A stretch of DNA of 64,000 nucleotides, taken from the NCBI GenBank assembly GCA_965216605.1, contig CBDCGG010000002.1, positions 310,001-374,000 of the forward strand. The letters run 5' to 3'. The translations under genes were made by a program, and so were the position numbers. A model generated the notes under the pieces. It was not told the DNA's origin. It was given only the letters and a program-made list of their open reading frames with translations, and did no database searches. Below, piece after piece: positions 44,439-53,900 of this stretch (positions are counted from its first letter, which is position 1; each line of letters starts with the position of its first letter). This stretch comes from JABAAW01 sp965216605 (GTDB taxonomy: Bacteria > Pseudomonadota > Alphaproteobacteria > JABAAW01).

Positions 44439-44665
44439 GGGGATTTATCCCTCGCGCCATAGCACACGGCTTGCCGTGCGCGTCCATCATATTTGGTGCG
44501 TTCTTTTCTCCGCTATCTTCTAGGCAAAGTTAAAGACGCGCTACCCGCGTGCTACGCACGCGATGTTTGCATTTCCTAATCAAAAAATCTCGTGTCTGCC
44601 TTTGTGAAGCGCGTCCCTTAAAAAAGCGCAAGCAAGCCAAGCCAGACAAACACAAAAGCACAAAC
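44439..44665. repeat. Dispersed repeat copy C (composite)
   Basis: In the 257-bp permease-GldG gap: GGGGATTTATCCCTCGCGCC, CTTGCCGTGCGCGTCCATCATATTTG (shared with copy F near 48,910), CGTGCTACGCACGCGATGTTTGCATT with CTAATCAAAAAA, and hairpin arms GTCTGCCTTTG / CAAGCCAGAC around GCGCGTCCCTTAAAAAAGCGC, then AAACACAAAAGC. Confidence 0.8.
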
Positions 44666-44686
44666 CCATGCTACCCTCCTCCAATC

Positions 44687-46852
44687 ATGCCTCCTCGCCC
44701 AACACATCTAAGACGCAAAATCGCACAAGCTGTATCCGCCTTGCGTCGCTTCCTCAACAACTCCCCGAACAAGATCCTGAGCCGCTTCCTGCGTCTGCAC
44801 CTCGGCACGCAAGCCTGCCTGCTGCTGCTAGCACTGCTGCTGTTCAACGCCGCGCTCTCTCCCCTCTGGGAGCGTAAGTGGGACTGGACATCCGAGAAAC
44901 TGGCAACCCTGTCGCCCGACGCAGAAAAATTCTTGGGCAACCTTTCGAACGACTATCACCTCACCCTCTACGCCTCGTCGAAGATCGTGCGCGACATCCC
45001 CGCCTACGCCGACTACGAACGCCGAGCCATCGCCCTGCTGAAAGAAATGACACGGCACAGCAAAAACAAAAACAACCGCCAACGACACCTCTCCTTCACG
45101 CTCACGCGCCCTGAACCCTTCGACATATCAGAAGACGAAGCGTTGGAAAGCGGACTCTCGCCGCTCGCTATCGACCAAAGCGGCGAGCAAGTCTTCTTCG
45201 GACTCAAGATCACCCGCAAGGAATCACAGCAGCAATCTCAAACGCGCCCAGAAGAAAGCCTGCTCATCCCCTTCCTCCTGCTGGAGCGCGAACAAATGTT
45301 CGAATACGAGGTGATGCGCACGCTCGTCGAGCTGGAACGAGTTGCCAAACCCCGCATCGCGCTCGTGACATCGCTCGAACCCCTAGGAGGATACGGCGCA
45401 GGAGGAGGGGCGGGAGGAAGTCGTAGAGCAGGCGTATGGCGCGCCTTCCAAGCCCTCGAAGCCGACTTCGACATCGATACCCTGTTCGTCGCCGAAGACT
45501 TCGACGCGCAAAAAACCGATCTCGTCATCTTCCTCCATCCGCGCATCCAAGACATTGAGCTGCTGTACGCGCTCGACCAATACATGCTGCAAGGCGGTAA
45601 AGCCCTGCTGTTTCTCGATCCACACTACGAAAGCACCTCGCCATCGCGTCGCTCCAGTCTGAACATACCGATCCCCTTCGCGTCGAACGACTTCCCTCTG
45701 CTCGAACGCTGGGGGCTTGAAATCTCCTCGGACATCGTCGCCGACGCACGCTACGCCATGCTCGTCAACGCAGGCTCCGCCCAGCAGGTCGAACCCGTCC
45801 CCCACCTCGCGTGGTTGCAACTGCCCGAAGAGGCGCTCGCTGATCAAAAACCCACTCGCACAATCTCATCGCTCATCCTCGCTAGCGCAGGAGCAATCGA
45901 AGAAAGTGCTGGCGAAAAAGCCACCTCCTCCTCCGAAAAAAAGCAGGTGAAACCCATACCGAAAAGAATCAGTATAGCCCCCCTCGTGCACTCCAGCGAC
46001 GAGTCCGCCCTCTTGTCACGCGACTTCTTCGTCCAAACGCCGCCCGAACTGCTGCAGGCTTACGAGGCTTTCTCGCCACAAAAAAAACAACACGCCCAAG
46101 ATAATTTTTCACTGGGAATCGTCGTCAAGGGTCGCTACCAGTCGCTGTTCGAGGAAACTCCGCAGGGCATGGAGTTTGACGCAGCGCACCTCCAAGCAAG
46201 CACGCAAGACTTCAAAGCCGTCGTCGTCGCCGATGCAGATTTTTTACACGACCGCTTTTGGGTCGAGCAGCAAAACTTCTTGGGAGAAACCCTCTACACC
46301 CCCTTCAGCGGCAACGGGGCTTTCCTGTTGAACACAGTCGAGTGGCTGGTAGGCATCGAGGGACTTTCGGGATTGCGCTCGCGCGGCGTCGGCAATCGTC
46401 CGCTCGTCTACTTAGAGCGACTGCGCCTCAAAGCCGAAGGGCGATGGAGGTTAGAGCAGCAGGCGTTAGATCAAAAACTGCAAGAGATCGAACAACGACT
46501 CGCAGAACTGCGACAAACCCCAAAAATAGAAGAAAGCGTAGAAGGACAAGCGCAATCTCAGGCGCAAACTCATACGCAAGATCAGGCGAAAGCTCAGGCG
46601 CACGAACAAAGCGAGGCAGAGCAGAACTTCGTCCGACAGCTCATAGAGACGCGCGGCGCGTTGCGCAAGATCCAACGCGCGCTCAACCGCGAGGTGGGCG
46701 CGATGCAAACCTTCGTGCAAGTCTTTCACGCTGCCGCCATGCCGCTTGCCGTCGTCGCATTTTTCCTCTTGCGAGCTTGGCGCAGAAATAAAAAAACAAA
46801 GCCCAAAACAGCGCGAAAGTTGACGCAAAAATTAGCGCGAAAATCGGCGTAA
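44687..46852 (+). CDS. GldG-like ABC transport auxiliary protein
   Basis: A 721-residue protein with a membrane helix at about 45-60 (CLLLLALLLFNAALSP), a large extracytoplasmic region and a C-terminal helix (AAMPLAVVAFFLLRAWRR). The region WDWTSEKLATLSPDAEKFL followed by DLVIFLHPRIQDIELLYALDQ is characteristic of the GldG/ABC-transport uncharacterised family. It continues from the GldF-like permease. A coiled coil and glutamine-rich repeats (QAQSQAQTHTQDQAKAQAHE) occupy residues 590-650. An in-frame extension to 44549 reads through repeat sequence and is rejected. The function is unknown. Confidence 0.85.
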   Translation: MPPRPTHLRRKIAQAVSALRRFLNNSPNKILSRFLRLHLGTQACLLLLALLLFNAALSPLWERKWDWTSEKLATLSPDAEKFLGNLSNDYHLTLYASSKIVRDIPAYADYERRAIALLKEMTRHSKNKNNRQRHLSFTLTRPEPFDISEDEALESGLSPLAIDQSGEQVFFGLKITRKESQQQSQTRPEESLLIPFLLLEREQMFEYEVMRTLVELERVAKPRIALVTSLEPLGGYGAGGGAGGSRRAGVWRAFQALEADFDIDTLFVAEDFDAQKTDLVIFLHPRIQDIELLYALDQYMLQGGKALLFLDPHYESTSPSRRSSLNIPIPFASNDFPLLERWGLEISSDIVADARYAMLVNAGSAQQVEPVPHLAWLQLPEEALADQKPTRTISSLILASAGAIEESAGEKATSSSEKKQVKPIPKRISIAPLVHSSDESALLSRDFFVQTPPELLQAYEAFSPQKKQHAQDNFSLGIVVKGRYQSLFEETPQGMEFDAAHLQASTQDFKAVVVADADFLHDRFWVEQQNFLGETLYTPFSGNGAFLLNTVEWLVGIEGLSGLRSRGVGNRPLVYLERLRLKAEGRWRLEQQALDQKLQEIEQRLAELRQTPKIEESVEGQAQSQAQTHTQDQAKAQAHEQSEAEQNFVRQLIETRGALRKIQRALNREVGAMQTFVQVFHAAAMPLAVVAFFLLRAWRRNKKTKPKTARKLTQKLARKSA

Positions 46853-46877
46853 GAAGACAAAGGCTCGACGCTACACG

Positions 46878-47699
46878 ATGGAGACTGCCGTACAGACTTT
46901 GTTGGCTTGGAAGCTGTGGATCGTAGCAGGGTGGTTTGCGACCATCCTGCTGTGCGAGCATACATTGCCGATACGCCGCCCGCGCCATCAGCGTTTGTTG
47001 AAACGGGCTGCGCGCAATCTCAGCCTTTTCGGCTTGAACGGCATCGCCTCGCCCTTGCTCGTGCTGTATACGGCGTTTGTTGCCGAATCTTTTTCGCTCG
47101 GCTGGCGAGGCGAGGGATGGCAGGTTGGCACGCTGCCTCTTATTTGCGACCTTATCCTCATCGATGCCTTTATCTATTGGTGGCATCGTGCGAATCACGC
47201 GATGCCCTTTCTATGGCGTTTCCACGAGATTCATCATCTCGATGTCGAACTCGACAGCACGACGGGCGTACGATTTCATCTTGGAGAAGTGGTGCTATCG
47301 GCGTTAGTGCGCTCGGTCTTTGTGATTGCGTTGGATATTCCTCTCACCTCGGTGCTGGTGGCGGAGATCATGCTGCTACTCGCCTCCTTGTTTCAGCACG
47401 CCAATCTGCGCCTGCCCCGCCTTTGGGAGCGACGGCTAGGCTATCTGTTAGTGACGCCGCAGTGGCACGAGTTCCATCATCGGGCGCGTAGGCAAGACAC
47501 CGATTCGAACTACGGCAATTTGTTGAGCCTGTGGGATCGTCTTTTTTCCAGTGCCAATCCGCAACGCACGCCTGCTTCTGTCGGCATCGGAGTCGAGCGC
47601 AGGGGCGACATGCCTTTGCTCGCGCTGCTGCTCGCTCCTTTTTACCGAAAGAGGAGTGCCGTGCCGTTCAGACGAAAGGATCCAGACGAGAATCCTTGA
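46878..47699 (+). CDS. Sterol desaturase / fatty acid hydroxylase family protein
   Basis: A 273-residue integral membrane di-iron enzyme of the hydroxylase superfamily. The three histidine clusters are present: HRANH at 103-107, HEIHH at 116-120, and HEFHH near residue 199, together with an additional histidine in QHANLRLP. Such enzymes hydroxylate or desaturate lipids; the substrate is not known. It follows the GldG-like gene by 25 bp and may belong to the same transcript. The end overlaps the convergent rluC-type gene by 32 bp. Confidence 0.9.
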   Translation: METAVQTLLAWKLWIVAGWFATILLCEHTLPIRRPRHQRLLKRAARNLSLFGLNGIASPLLVLYTAFVAESFSLGWRGEGWQVGTLPLICDLILIDAFIYWWHRANHAMPFLWRFHEIHHLDVELDSTTGVRFHLGEVVLSALVRSVFVIALDIPLTSVLVAEIMLLLASLFQHANLRLPRLWERRLGYLLVTPQWHEFHHRARRQDTDSNYGNLLSLWDRLFSSANPQRTPASVGIGVERRGDMPLLALLLAPFYRKRSAVPFRRKDPDENP

Positions 47700-48759
47700 G
47701 CCCTTGCTGATCGAGGCGCAAGGAGCAGCAAGCCGCGAGGAAGTCTAGCGGCGGTGGCAGATGAATATCCAGCGCGTAGCCACTGCCTTCTTCTGCTGTG
47801 ATAACAAGCCTTAGGGCGTGTAGCATGAGGCGATCCGTGGGCTTGGCGAACTCAGTTGCGGACGCAGATTCAATAATCGTTTCTTCGATTGTTTCATCGT
47901 CTCTTTTTTTTTCCCGCCTTGAGTAAAGCTTTTCGCCCACGATCGGTATGCCGGCATCGGCGAGATGGCGGCGCAGTTGGTGCTTGCGTCCGCTGACGGG
48001 GCGCAGCAGGACGAGCGAATTGTCATACACCTCGTTGTGCGCGAGGGGAAAGAGGTGGGTCATGGCTTCTTGCTCGCCTTTGCGTTTGTCGGAGAGGGGG
48101 GTGTGGTAGGTGAGAATGCTTGGCTTTAGCTTTTTGGGCTTTAGCTTTGTCTTTTCTCTGGTGTTTTCTTTCGGCGTTCCTGTCAGAATGGCGCAGTAGG
48201 TTTTTTGCACTTTACCGAGTTGAAATAGGGATGCGAGGGAGGCGGCGGCGCGGCGGCTTTTGGCGACGAGCAGCAGACCGCTTGTTGCGCGATCGAGGCG
48301 ATGGACGAGGCGCGGCGTGCCGAGCGAGGGGTGCGTCTCGGCGAGCGCGAGCAATTGTTTGTCGAGTGCTTGTGTGATACCTCTGCCACCTTGGCAGGCG
48401 AGCCCTACGGGTTTGTCGAGCAGGAAGAAATCGTCTTGTTCCAGCAGGATACGCTTGCGGAGCAGCGAAAGCGTTTTATTGTCGAAGGTATGTGTTTTCT
48501 TATGCGTACGTACGTCTTCAGAGGTACGTACGTAGTTTGTTATTTCTTCGGGCGGTAAGCGAACTGCGTCGTTTTCTTGGATGCGTATGTCGGGTTTAAC
48601 GCGCGCGCTATTGAGGCGTATTTGTCCGCTTCTCAGCCATTTGTGGATGAGGGTATGGGGAACGAGGGGGAAGATGCGTTTTAGGTAGCGATCGACCCTT
48701 TGCCCCGCTTCGTCGGCGGAGACAAGGTGAAGGTTGGGTGAGGGCGGAAGGGAGGGCAT
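47668..48759 (-). CDS. RluC-type 23S rRNA pseudouridine synthase
   Basis: The 363-residue protein has an S4-like RNA-binding segment (DEAGQRVDRYLKRIFPL, LIHKWLRSGQIRLN) and the catalytic core with HRLDRATSGLLLVAKSRRAA, in which Asp forms the active site, and SGRKHQLRRHLADAGIPIVG. It belongs to the RluA/RluC/RluD group that modifies uridines in 23S rRNA. ATG 48759 is preferred to longer frames upstream in the repeat region. An insert YVRTSEDVRTHKKTHTF near residue 90 is a low-complexity addition. Convergent with the hydroxylase gene. Confidence 0.9.
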   Translation of the reverse strand: MPSLPPSPNLHLVSADEAGQRVDRYLKRIFPLVPHTLIHKWLRSGQIRLNSARVKPDIRIQENDAVRLPPEEITNYVRTSEDVRTHKKTHTFDNKTLSLLRKRILLEQDDFFLLDKPVGLACQGGRGITQALDKQLLALAETHPSLGTPRLVHRLDRATSGLLLVAKSRRAAASLASLFQLGKVQKTYCAILTGTPKENTREKTKLKPKKLKPSILTYHTPLSDKRKGEQEAMTHLFPLAHNEVYDNSLVLLRPVSGRKHQLRRHLADAGIPIVGEKLYSRREKKRDDETIEETIIESASATEFAKPTDRLMLHALRLVITAEEGSGYALDIHLPPPLDFLAACCSLRLDQQGLKDSRLDPFV

Positions 48760-48794
48760 CGGTAAGAGGCTACTCACTTCGCGCACAAGTGCGC

Positions 48795-48965
48795 TCGTGT
48801 GTAGAAGGTGCTTACGCGCCCGCTCGCGGCGAGATTTTGGCAGGGAGGCAAAGCACCCCCACACCTCCACGCGTGCAAGCGCGCGTCCGTTTTTGCATCG
48901 GTAAAACCTTGCCGTGCGCGTCCATGATATTTGCGCGCGTCCGTTTTTGCATCAGTAAAGATTGC
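48795..48965. repeat. Dispersed repeat copy F (duplicated module)
   Basis: In the rluC-type/periplasmic protein gap: GGAGGCAAAGCACCCCCACACCTCCACGCG (like copy E), then CGCGCGTCCGTTTTTGCATC twice (48881-48900 and 48933-48953) with CCTTGCCGTGCGCGTCCATGATATTTG between, as in copy C. No gene is supported in the 216-bp gap. Confidence 0.75.
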
Positions 48966-48975
48966 CCGCACTCTA

Positions 48976-49995
48976 CTAGCGCGTGCGCCCGATCAAAGGC
49001 AACACCTCCCCCAAATCCCCCGGCAGCAAAATGCGCGTCGACAAAGTCACAACCCGCGGCGCACCACTGCTCACCACCCCCCCACGCAGCGAATCACGCA
49101 ACAAAGCAACCGCACGCCTCCCCTGCTCGAAAGGACGCAGGTCAACAATAAAAGCAATCCGCTCCGACTCTTTTTCCAACTCCAAGACAACCTTTTGACT
49201 GCGCGCAAGTCCGAAAACAACAAGAGGCGCATCGGACATATCCTTCACAACCTCCAAGACCTCCTGCGTGAAGGCACCATCGTCAAGCCATATCAAAGGA
49301 GGGGAAGGATTTTTTTTCAGATAACTCCGCAAACGCTTGAGGACAATCTCCCCCGCACGCTGCTTGTGCGCAATGGTCAGCATGGCAACGCTCTCGCCCA
49401 ATCCCGCCGCTACGCCTCGGCACAAGCGCGCTCGCGCGGGGTCGTCGCTACGCGTACGCAAACACAAGGTCGAGGCATCGCCGAGTTTCCAACCCTGATT
49501 CGTATCCCGTCGCACGCTCTGAGCGCGCGCATACTTCCCCGCCTTCACCCCCGTCGCAAAAGCATCTATCCCCACGATCGCGCTGACAAAACGAGGTTGC
49601 GAGCGACTGCCCGTATCCGCCCCAATCAACACGACCGCCAGCCGCGTTCCACGCGCAGCCCGCGCTTGCAAGGTCTGCTCGATGCGCGCACGCAAGGCAT
49701 AAGGTGCTGCGGCAAGCAAAAGTCCTCGCGGAGGGTTCGAATCTCTTTTCAAACGATCGAGCACACGCTCGCTCGCCTCCGCCCCTTGTCCCGCTTGGTA
49801 GCGCACGCGCAGCTTGTTCTTGAACCCCGCATCGACAATCCCGTTGCGCATCACAGGCCAGATACCCTTGAAACTAGAGCCGCTCGCCCATAACACATTT
49901 GAAGAGGGAGCGTTTTGCGCTTGCGCCATGTCTGTTAAAGACACGCCGAAAAGTGTGCCGAAAAACAGGACAGCAAAGATGAAGAATTTATTCAT
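48976..49995 (-). CDS. Periplasmic-binding-protein-like secreted protein
   Basis: 339 residues with a signal peptide (FFIFAVLFFGTLFGVSLTDM, cleaved after MAQA). The body resembles the two-domain sugar-binding (type 1) fold: a first lobe with NVLWASGSSFKGIWPVMRNG, GIDAFATGVKAGKYA in the hinge region and PLIWLDDGAFTQEVLEV in the second lobe. No permease or ATPase gene is adjacent, so the ligand and whether it serves transport are unknown. The family assignment is tentative. The ATG is preceded by AAGGAAAGAG. Confidence 0.68.
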   Translation of the reverse strand: MNKFFIFAVLFFGTLFGVSLTDMAQAQNAPSSNVLWASGSSFKGIWPVMRNGIVDAGFKNKLRVRYQAGQGAEASERVLDRLKRDSNPPRGLLLAAAPYALRARIEQTLQARAARGTRLAVVLIGADTGSRSQPRFVSAIVGIDAFATGVKAGKYARAQSVRRDTNQGWKLGDASTLCLRTRSDDPARARLCRGVAAGLGESVAMLTIAHKQRAGEIVLKRLRSYLKKNPSPPLIWLDDGAFTQEVLEVVKDMSDAPLVVFGLARSQKVVLELEKESERIAFIVDLRPFEQGRRAVALLRDSLRGGVVSSGAPRVVTLSTRILLPGDLGEVLPLIGRTR

Positions 49996-50040
49996 AGAGT
50001 CTCTTTCCTTCCCCTATAGTAAGAGATTCATAACAAGTTG

Positions 50041-50108
50041 TGAATTTATCTCCAAGGGGAATTTATCTCCAAGGGGAATTTATCCCCAAGGGAAATTTAT
50101 CCCCTAGA
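50041..50108. repeat. Four 17-nt tandem units GGAATTTATCTCCAAGG
   Basis: Four 17-nt units fill the gap between the periplasmic protein and chaC. The inner AATTTATCCCC also occurs singly at 35,463, 39,109 and 44,442, inside the dispersed repeats. Position ahead of chaC could matter for expression. Confidence 0.85.
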
Positions 50109-50142
50109 AGAGTTTTGCCAAAAGTTTCAACAAGCGTTTTTG

Positions 50143-50928
50143 ATGCCTCACCCAACACGCCGCTCTATAAGCAGCCCTGTAAGCAGCTCAATATCTTTGC
50201 CCAGCTTCTCGGCAGAGGAGATCGTCTACAGCGACGCGCAGATCATGGCAAATCTCGAGCGTAGCTACGCGCGCGACTGGAAACCCCGCATCGAGGCGAC
50301 GCAAGGAAACTTGCAGGGAAGCAGGCAAGGGAACATGCAAGGAAGTATGTATGTGTTCGCCTACGGCTCGCTGATCTTTCGCCCCGACTTCGACTACGCA
50401 GAGCGTCGTATCGCCTGCGTGCGAGGGTTTCGTCGTTGCTTCGGCTTGTGGTCGGGCGTCTATCGCGGAACGATGGAGCGACCAGGGCTGGTGCTAGGAC
50501 TCGATGGCGGCGGATGCTGCTGGGGGGTCGCCTATCGATTGCAAAACAACGCGAGCGCAAGCAAGGGAGCAAGCCAAGATAGAGGCGAGCCTTACAAGAC
50601 GCTACAAAAACTCTGGCGACGCGAGATGTTTACCGATGCCTACGAGCCGCGCGCGCTGTGCGTCATAGCCGACGATGGCACACGATTAGCACCTTGTCTG
50701 GGCTTCGTTCTCAATCGAGCGAGCAACCAATACGCAGGCAATCTAGACGAACGCACGCGCCTGCACGCGATCGAAGGCGCGCACGGCACACGCGGTAGCA
50801 ACCTCGACTACTTGCTCGATACGCAACGCAGCCTCGCGCACGCCAATCTGCGATGCTCGCATATCGACGGGTTAGCGAAAAAATTGGTGAAAAAATCGAC
50901 AAAAACATTGCAGACAGAAAAAAGCTGA
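50143..50928 (+). CDS. ChaC-type gamma-glutamylcyclotransferase
   Basis: ChaC-family proteins cleave glutathione to 5-oxoproline and Cys-Gly. After about 70 N-terminal residues the conserved fold begins at MYVFAYGSLIFRPDF, continues with GLWSGVYRGTMERPGLVLGL and has WRREMFTDAYEPR, which carries the expected catalytic glutamate. The N-terminal extension contains the tandem units QGNLQGSRQGNMQGSM and is not part of the domain. Start ATG 50143 is used; a TTG at 50140 gives one extra residue. cobN follows 39 bp later. Confidence 0.9.
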   Translation: MPHPTRRSISSPVSSSISLPSFSAEEIVYSDAQIMANLERSYARDWKPRIEATQGNLQGSRQGNMQGSMYVFAYGSLIFRPDFDYAERRIACVRGFRRCFGLWSGVYRGTMERPGLVLGLDGGGCCWGVAYRLQNNASASKGASQDRGEPYKTLQKLWRREMFTDAYEPRALCVIADDGTRLAPCLGFVLNRASNQYAGNLDERTRLHAIEGAHGTRGSNLDYLLDTQRSLAHANLRCSHIDGLAKKLVKKSTKTLQTEKS

Positions 50929-50967
50929 GACGGCGCGTCCTGTAAGCATCTCGCATAAGCACCCTCC

Positions 50968-53900
50968 ATGCATTTTTTAGCAACGCAGCAGATAGGCATC
51001 GATGACGCGGGCAAGGCGCGCGACCTACAACAAGAGCCTGCCGATATTCTCGTCTTCAGCGCTGCCGACAGCGAGCTCAAAATGCTCTCGCACGCCTACG
51101 CCGAGTTGCGCGAAGAAGGATTCGCCCGTAGTTTGAGGCTCGTGCCTTTGCGCGACTTGCAGCACCCTGCCTCCGTTGACCTCTACATCGAAAAGACGCT
51201 TGCGCGCTCGAAACTCGTCATCGCAAGGCTGCTTGGGGGACAGAGCTACTTTCCATACTTCTGCGAGCAAGTCGAGGCAATCTGCCGCGAAAACAACATT
51301 CTTTTGGCATTCTTGGCAGGCGAAGGGCTGGAGGACGAATCCCTCTACCGACGCTCCACGATAGCCGAGACGCCAGCACGCGCCCTCTACCGCTGCCTGT
51401 TGCACGGCGGAAGGGAGAACGCCAAAACCTTCCTCCGCATCGCAGCTGGTCTACTCGACAAAAACGAGCAACCCCAAACGCAAAGCAAACCACAATCCAA
51501 AATACAATTTTTGCCCGAAGCAGGACTCTATGTTCCTAAAAACTCACAAAAACCAGCCCAAGAATCAACTCTAGCCCCTGCACACAAAGCGATGCTGCTC
51601 TTCTACCGCGCGCTGGTGCAAGCGGAGGACACAGAGCCTATCGATGCGCTGATAGCAGCTTGCGCCGACGAGGGTGTCGAGCTTGTTGCGCTGTATGTGG
51701 CTAGTTTGAAGTCGGAGCAATCGCTCGCTTTCCTGCATCGGCAGATAGCCGAGCATAACCCTCGGCTTTTTATCAACGCGACTGGCTTTGCGCTTGGTGA
51801 AGGCAACGATCCGCTTGCCAACTGTGATTGTCCGACCTTGCAAGTAGCCCTCGCCTCGCTTGAGCGCAAGGCGTGGGAGGAGAGCAACCAAGGCTTGTCG
51901 CCGAGCGATCTCGCCATGCAAGTCGTGCTAACCGAAATGGACGGACGCATCTTCACGCGCGCCATCGCCTTCAAAGAGCGTGCCACGCGCGATGCACAAA
52001 CGCAGTTTTCTCCAACCGCGCTGCTAGCAGTCCCCGATCGTTGTACCTTCGTAGCCAAAAAAGCCGCGGCTTGGCTGCGGCTAGCTAGCCTTGAAAACAG
52101 CGCGAAACGACTGGCGATCGTGCTGCACAACTATCCCGCGCGTGACGGCAGAATTGCAAACGGCGTAGGATTAGATACACCGCGCGCGCTGCAGACGATT
52201 CTCCGCAACCTCCAACAAGAGGGCTACGATCTAGGAGAAAACTCGGACGCAGACTTGACGGCTGAAAACTTGCTCGCACGCCTCAAGGCGGGACCGACCA
52301 ACGAACAGCCCCAAAGAGAGCAGAATTCTCAAGAGAGGCGCGCTCGACTCTGCCTTGCGGATTACGAAAGGTTTTTTCAAGAGAAAATATTTGGGCTTGC
52401 TCCCTCGCTACAAGAGGCGACGCAGCGCGTATGGGGCGAGGCGCGCGACGATCCTTTCTTCCGTGCGGACGGAGAATTTTTCGCGCTGCCAACGCTACTG
52501 CTAGGCAAGATTGCGGTGGTGTTGCAACCCTCGCGCGGCTACGAGCGCGACACCGATGCGATCGCGCACGATCCAAACCTGCCGCCGCCGCACGCCTACT
52601 TAGCGCAATACCTGTGGTTGCAGCATCGCTGGCAGAGTAGCGCGTTGCTGCATGTGGGCAAGCACGGCACGGCGGAATGGCTGCCGGGCAAGGCGGTGGC
52701 GATGTCGCGCGAATGCGCCTGCGAGGCAGTGCTGGGGACTGTGCCGCACTTCTATCCCTTTATCGTCAGCGATCCTGGCGAGGGGACGCAGGCGAAGCGG
52801 CGAGGGGCTGCCGTTATCATCGATCACCTCTCGCCGCCCTTGGCGCGCGCAGAGCTCTACGGCGACAGCGCCGCATTAGAGAGGTTGTTGGACGAATATA
52901 CCGAGGCGCGCGTCCTGCATCCTCGTCGTGCAAATCTGCTGGCAAGCGAGATCGTGGAGCTCGGCAAACGCAGCGGCTTGCTGGAGGAGCTGGAAAAACC
53001 CTCAAGTAGCGAAGAGCAAGAACAAGACTGGACAAAGCTGGACGAGTGGGACGAGGACAAACGCAACGCGCTGCTCGCGCGGCTAGACGGACATCTGTGC
53101 GAGTTGAAAGAGTTGCAGATTCGCGGCGGCTTGCATCGCTTCGGCGAACAACAATCGCCCGCCAAGCGTGCAGAATCGCTCTCAGCCTTGCTGCGCCTGC
53201 CGCGCGGCGAGGGAGCGGGCGAGGAGTCGCTGTTGCGCGCGCTTGTCCAAGATCACAATCTTAAGGATGGCAATCTTAAGGATGGTAGTTTTGCCTTCGA
53301 TCCGCTCGATCCTGATGGCTATGCCACTCCTTGGTCGACTCCTTGGGAGTTCTCTGGCAAGGAGACTCTTCCTAAAACCCTTGCGGCTTTTGCTACGAAG
53401 AAGCCGCGTTGTTGCGGCGATGTCGTGGCAACGCTGGAGGCTTACGCCTTGGCGTTGGTGAAGGGAGAAGTCTCGCTGCCTGACGAAGGGAATGTTGCTA
53501 CTCGCGCTGTTTTGGAGAACTTACGCAGTGTCGTTGCTCCTCGCTTCGATGCCTGCGCCGAACGCGAGACCGCGGGGTTGCTGCGCGGACTTGCGGGTAG
53601 GCGGGTTGCTCCTGGTCCTTCGGGTGCGCCGTCGCGAGCGCGCTTGGATGTTTTGCCGACGGGCAGGAACTTCTATTCGCTCGATGTGCGCGCTGTGCCT
53701 ACGCCGAGCGCGTGGCAGCTGGGATGGCGTTCGGCTGCCTTGTTGGTCGAGCGCTACTGCGAAGAGCACGGACGCTATCCGCGCCGCATGGCTTTGAGCG
53801 CGTGGGGAACAGCTTGCATGCGCACGGGCGGCGAAGACTTAGCGCAGATGCTCGCCTTGATGGGCGCAAAACCCCTGTGGCAGCAGGGCTCAGGCAGGGT

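Noticed and set aside
48738..49151. Plus-strand frame over the dispersed repeat
   Set aside because: It crosses repeat copy F and the end of the periplasmic protein gene antisense; composition is low-complexity.
49728..49755. Sequence GAGGGTTCGAATCTCTTTT resembling a tRNA T arm
   Set aside because: It lies within the periplasmic-binding-like gene and no acceptor, D or anticodon arms can be built around it.
50041..50108. Repeats considered as a CRISPR array
   Set aside because: The units are contiguous 17-mers with no unique spacers and no cas gene is near.
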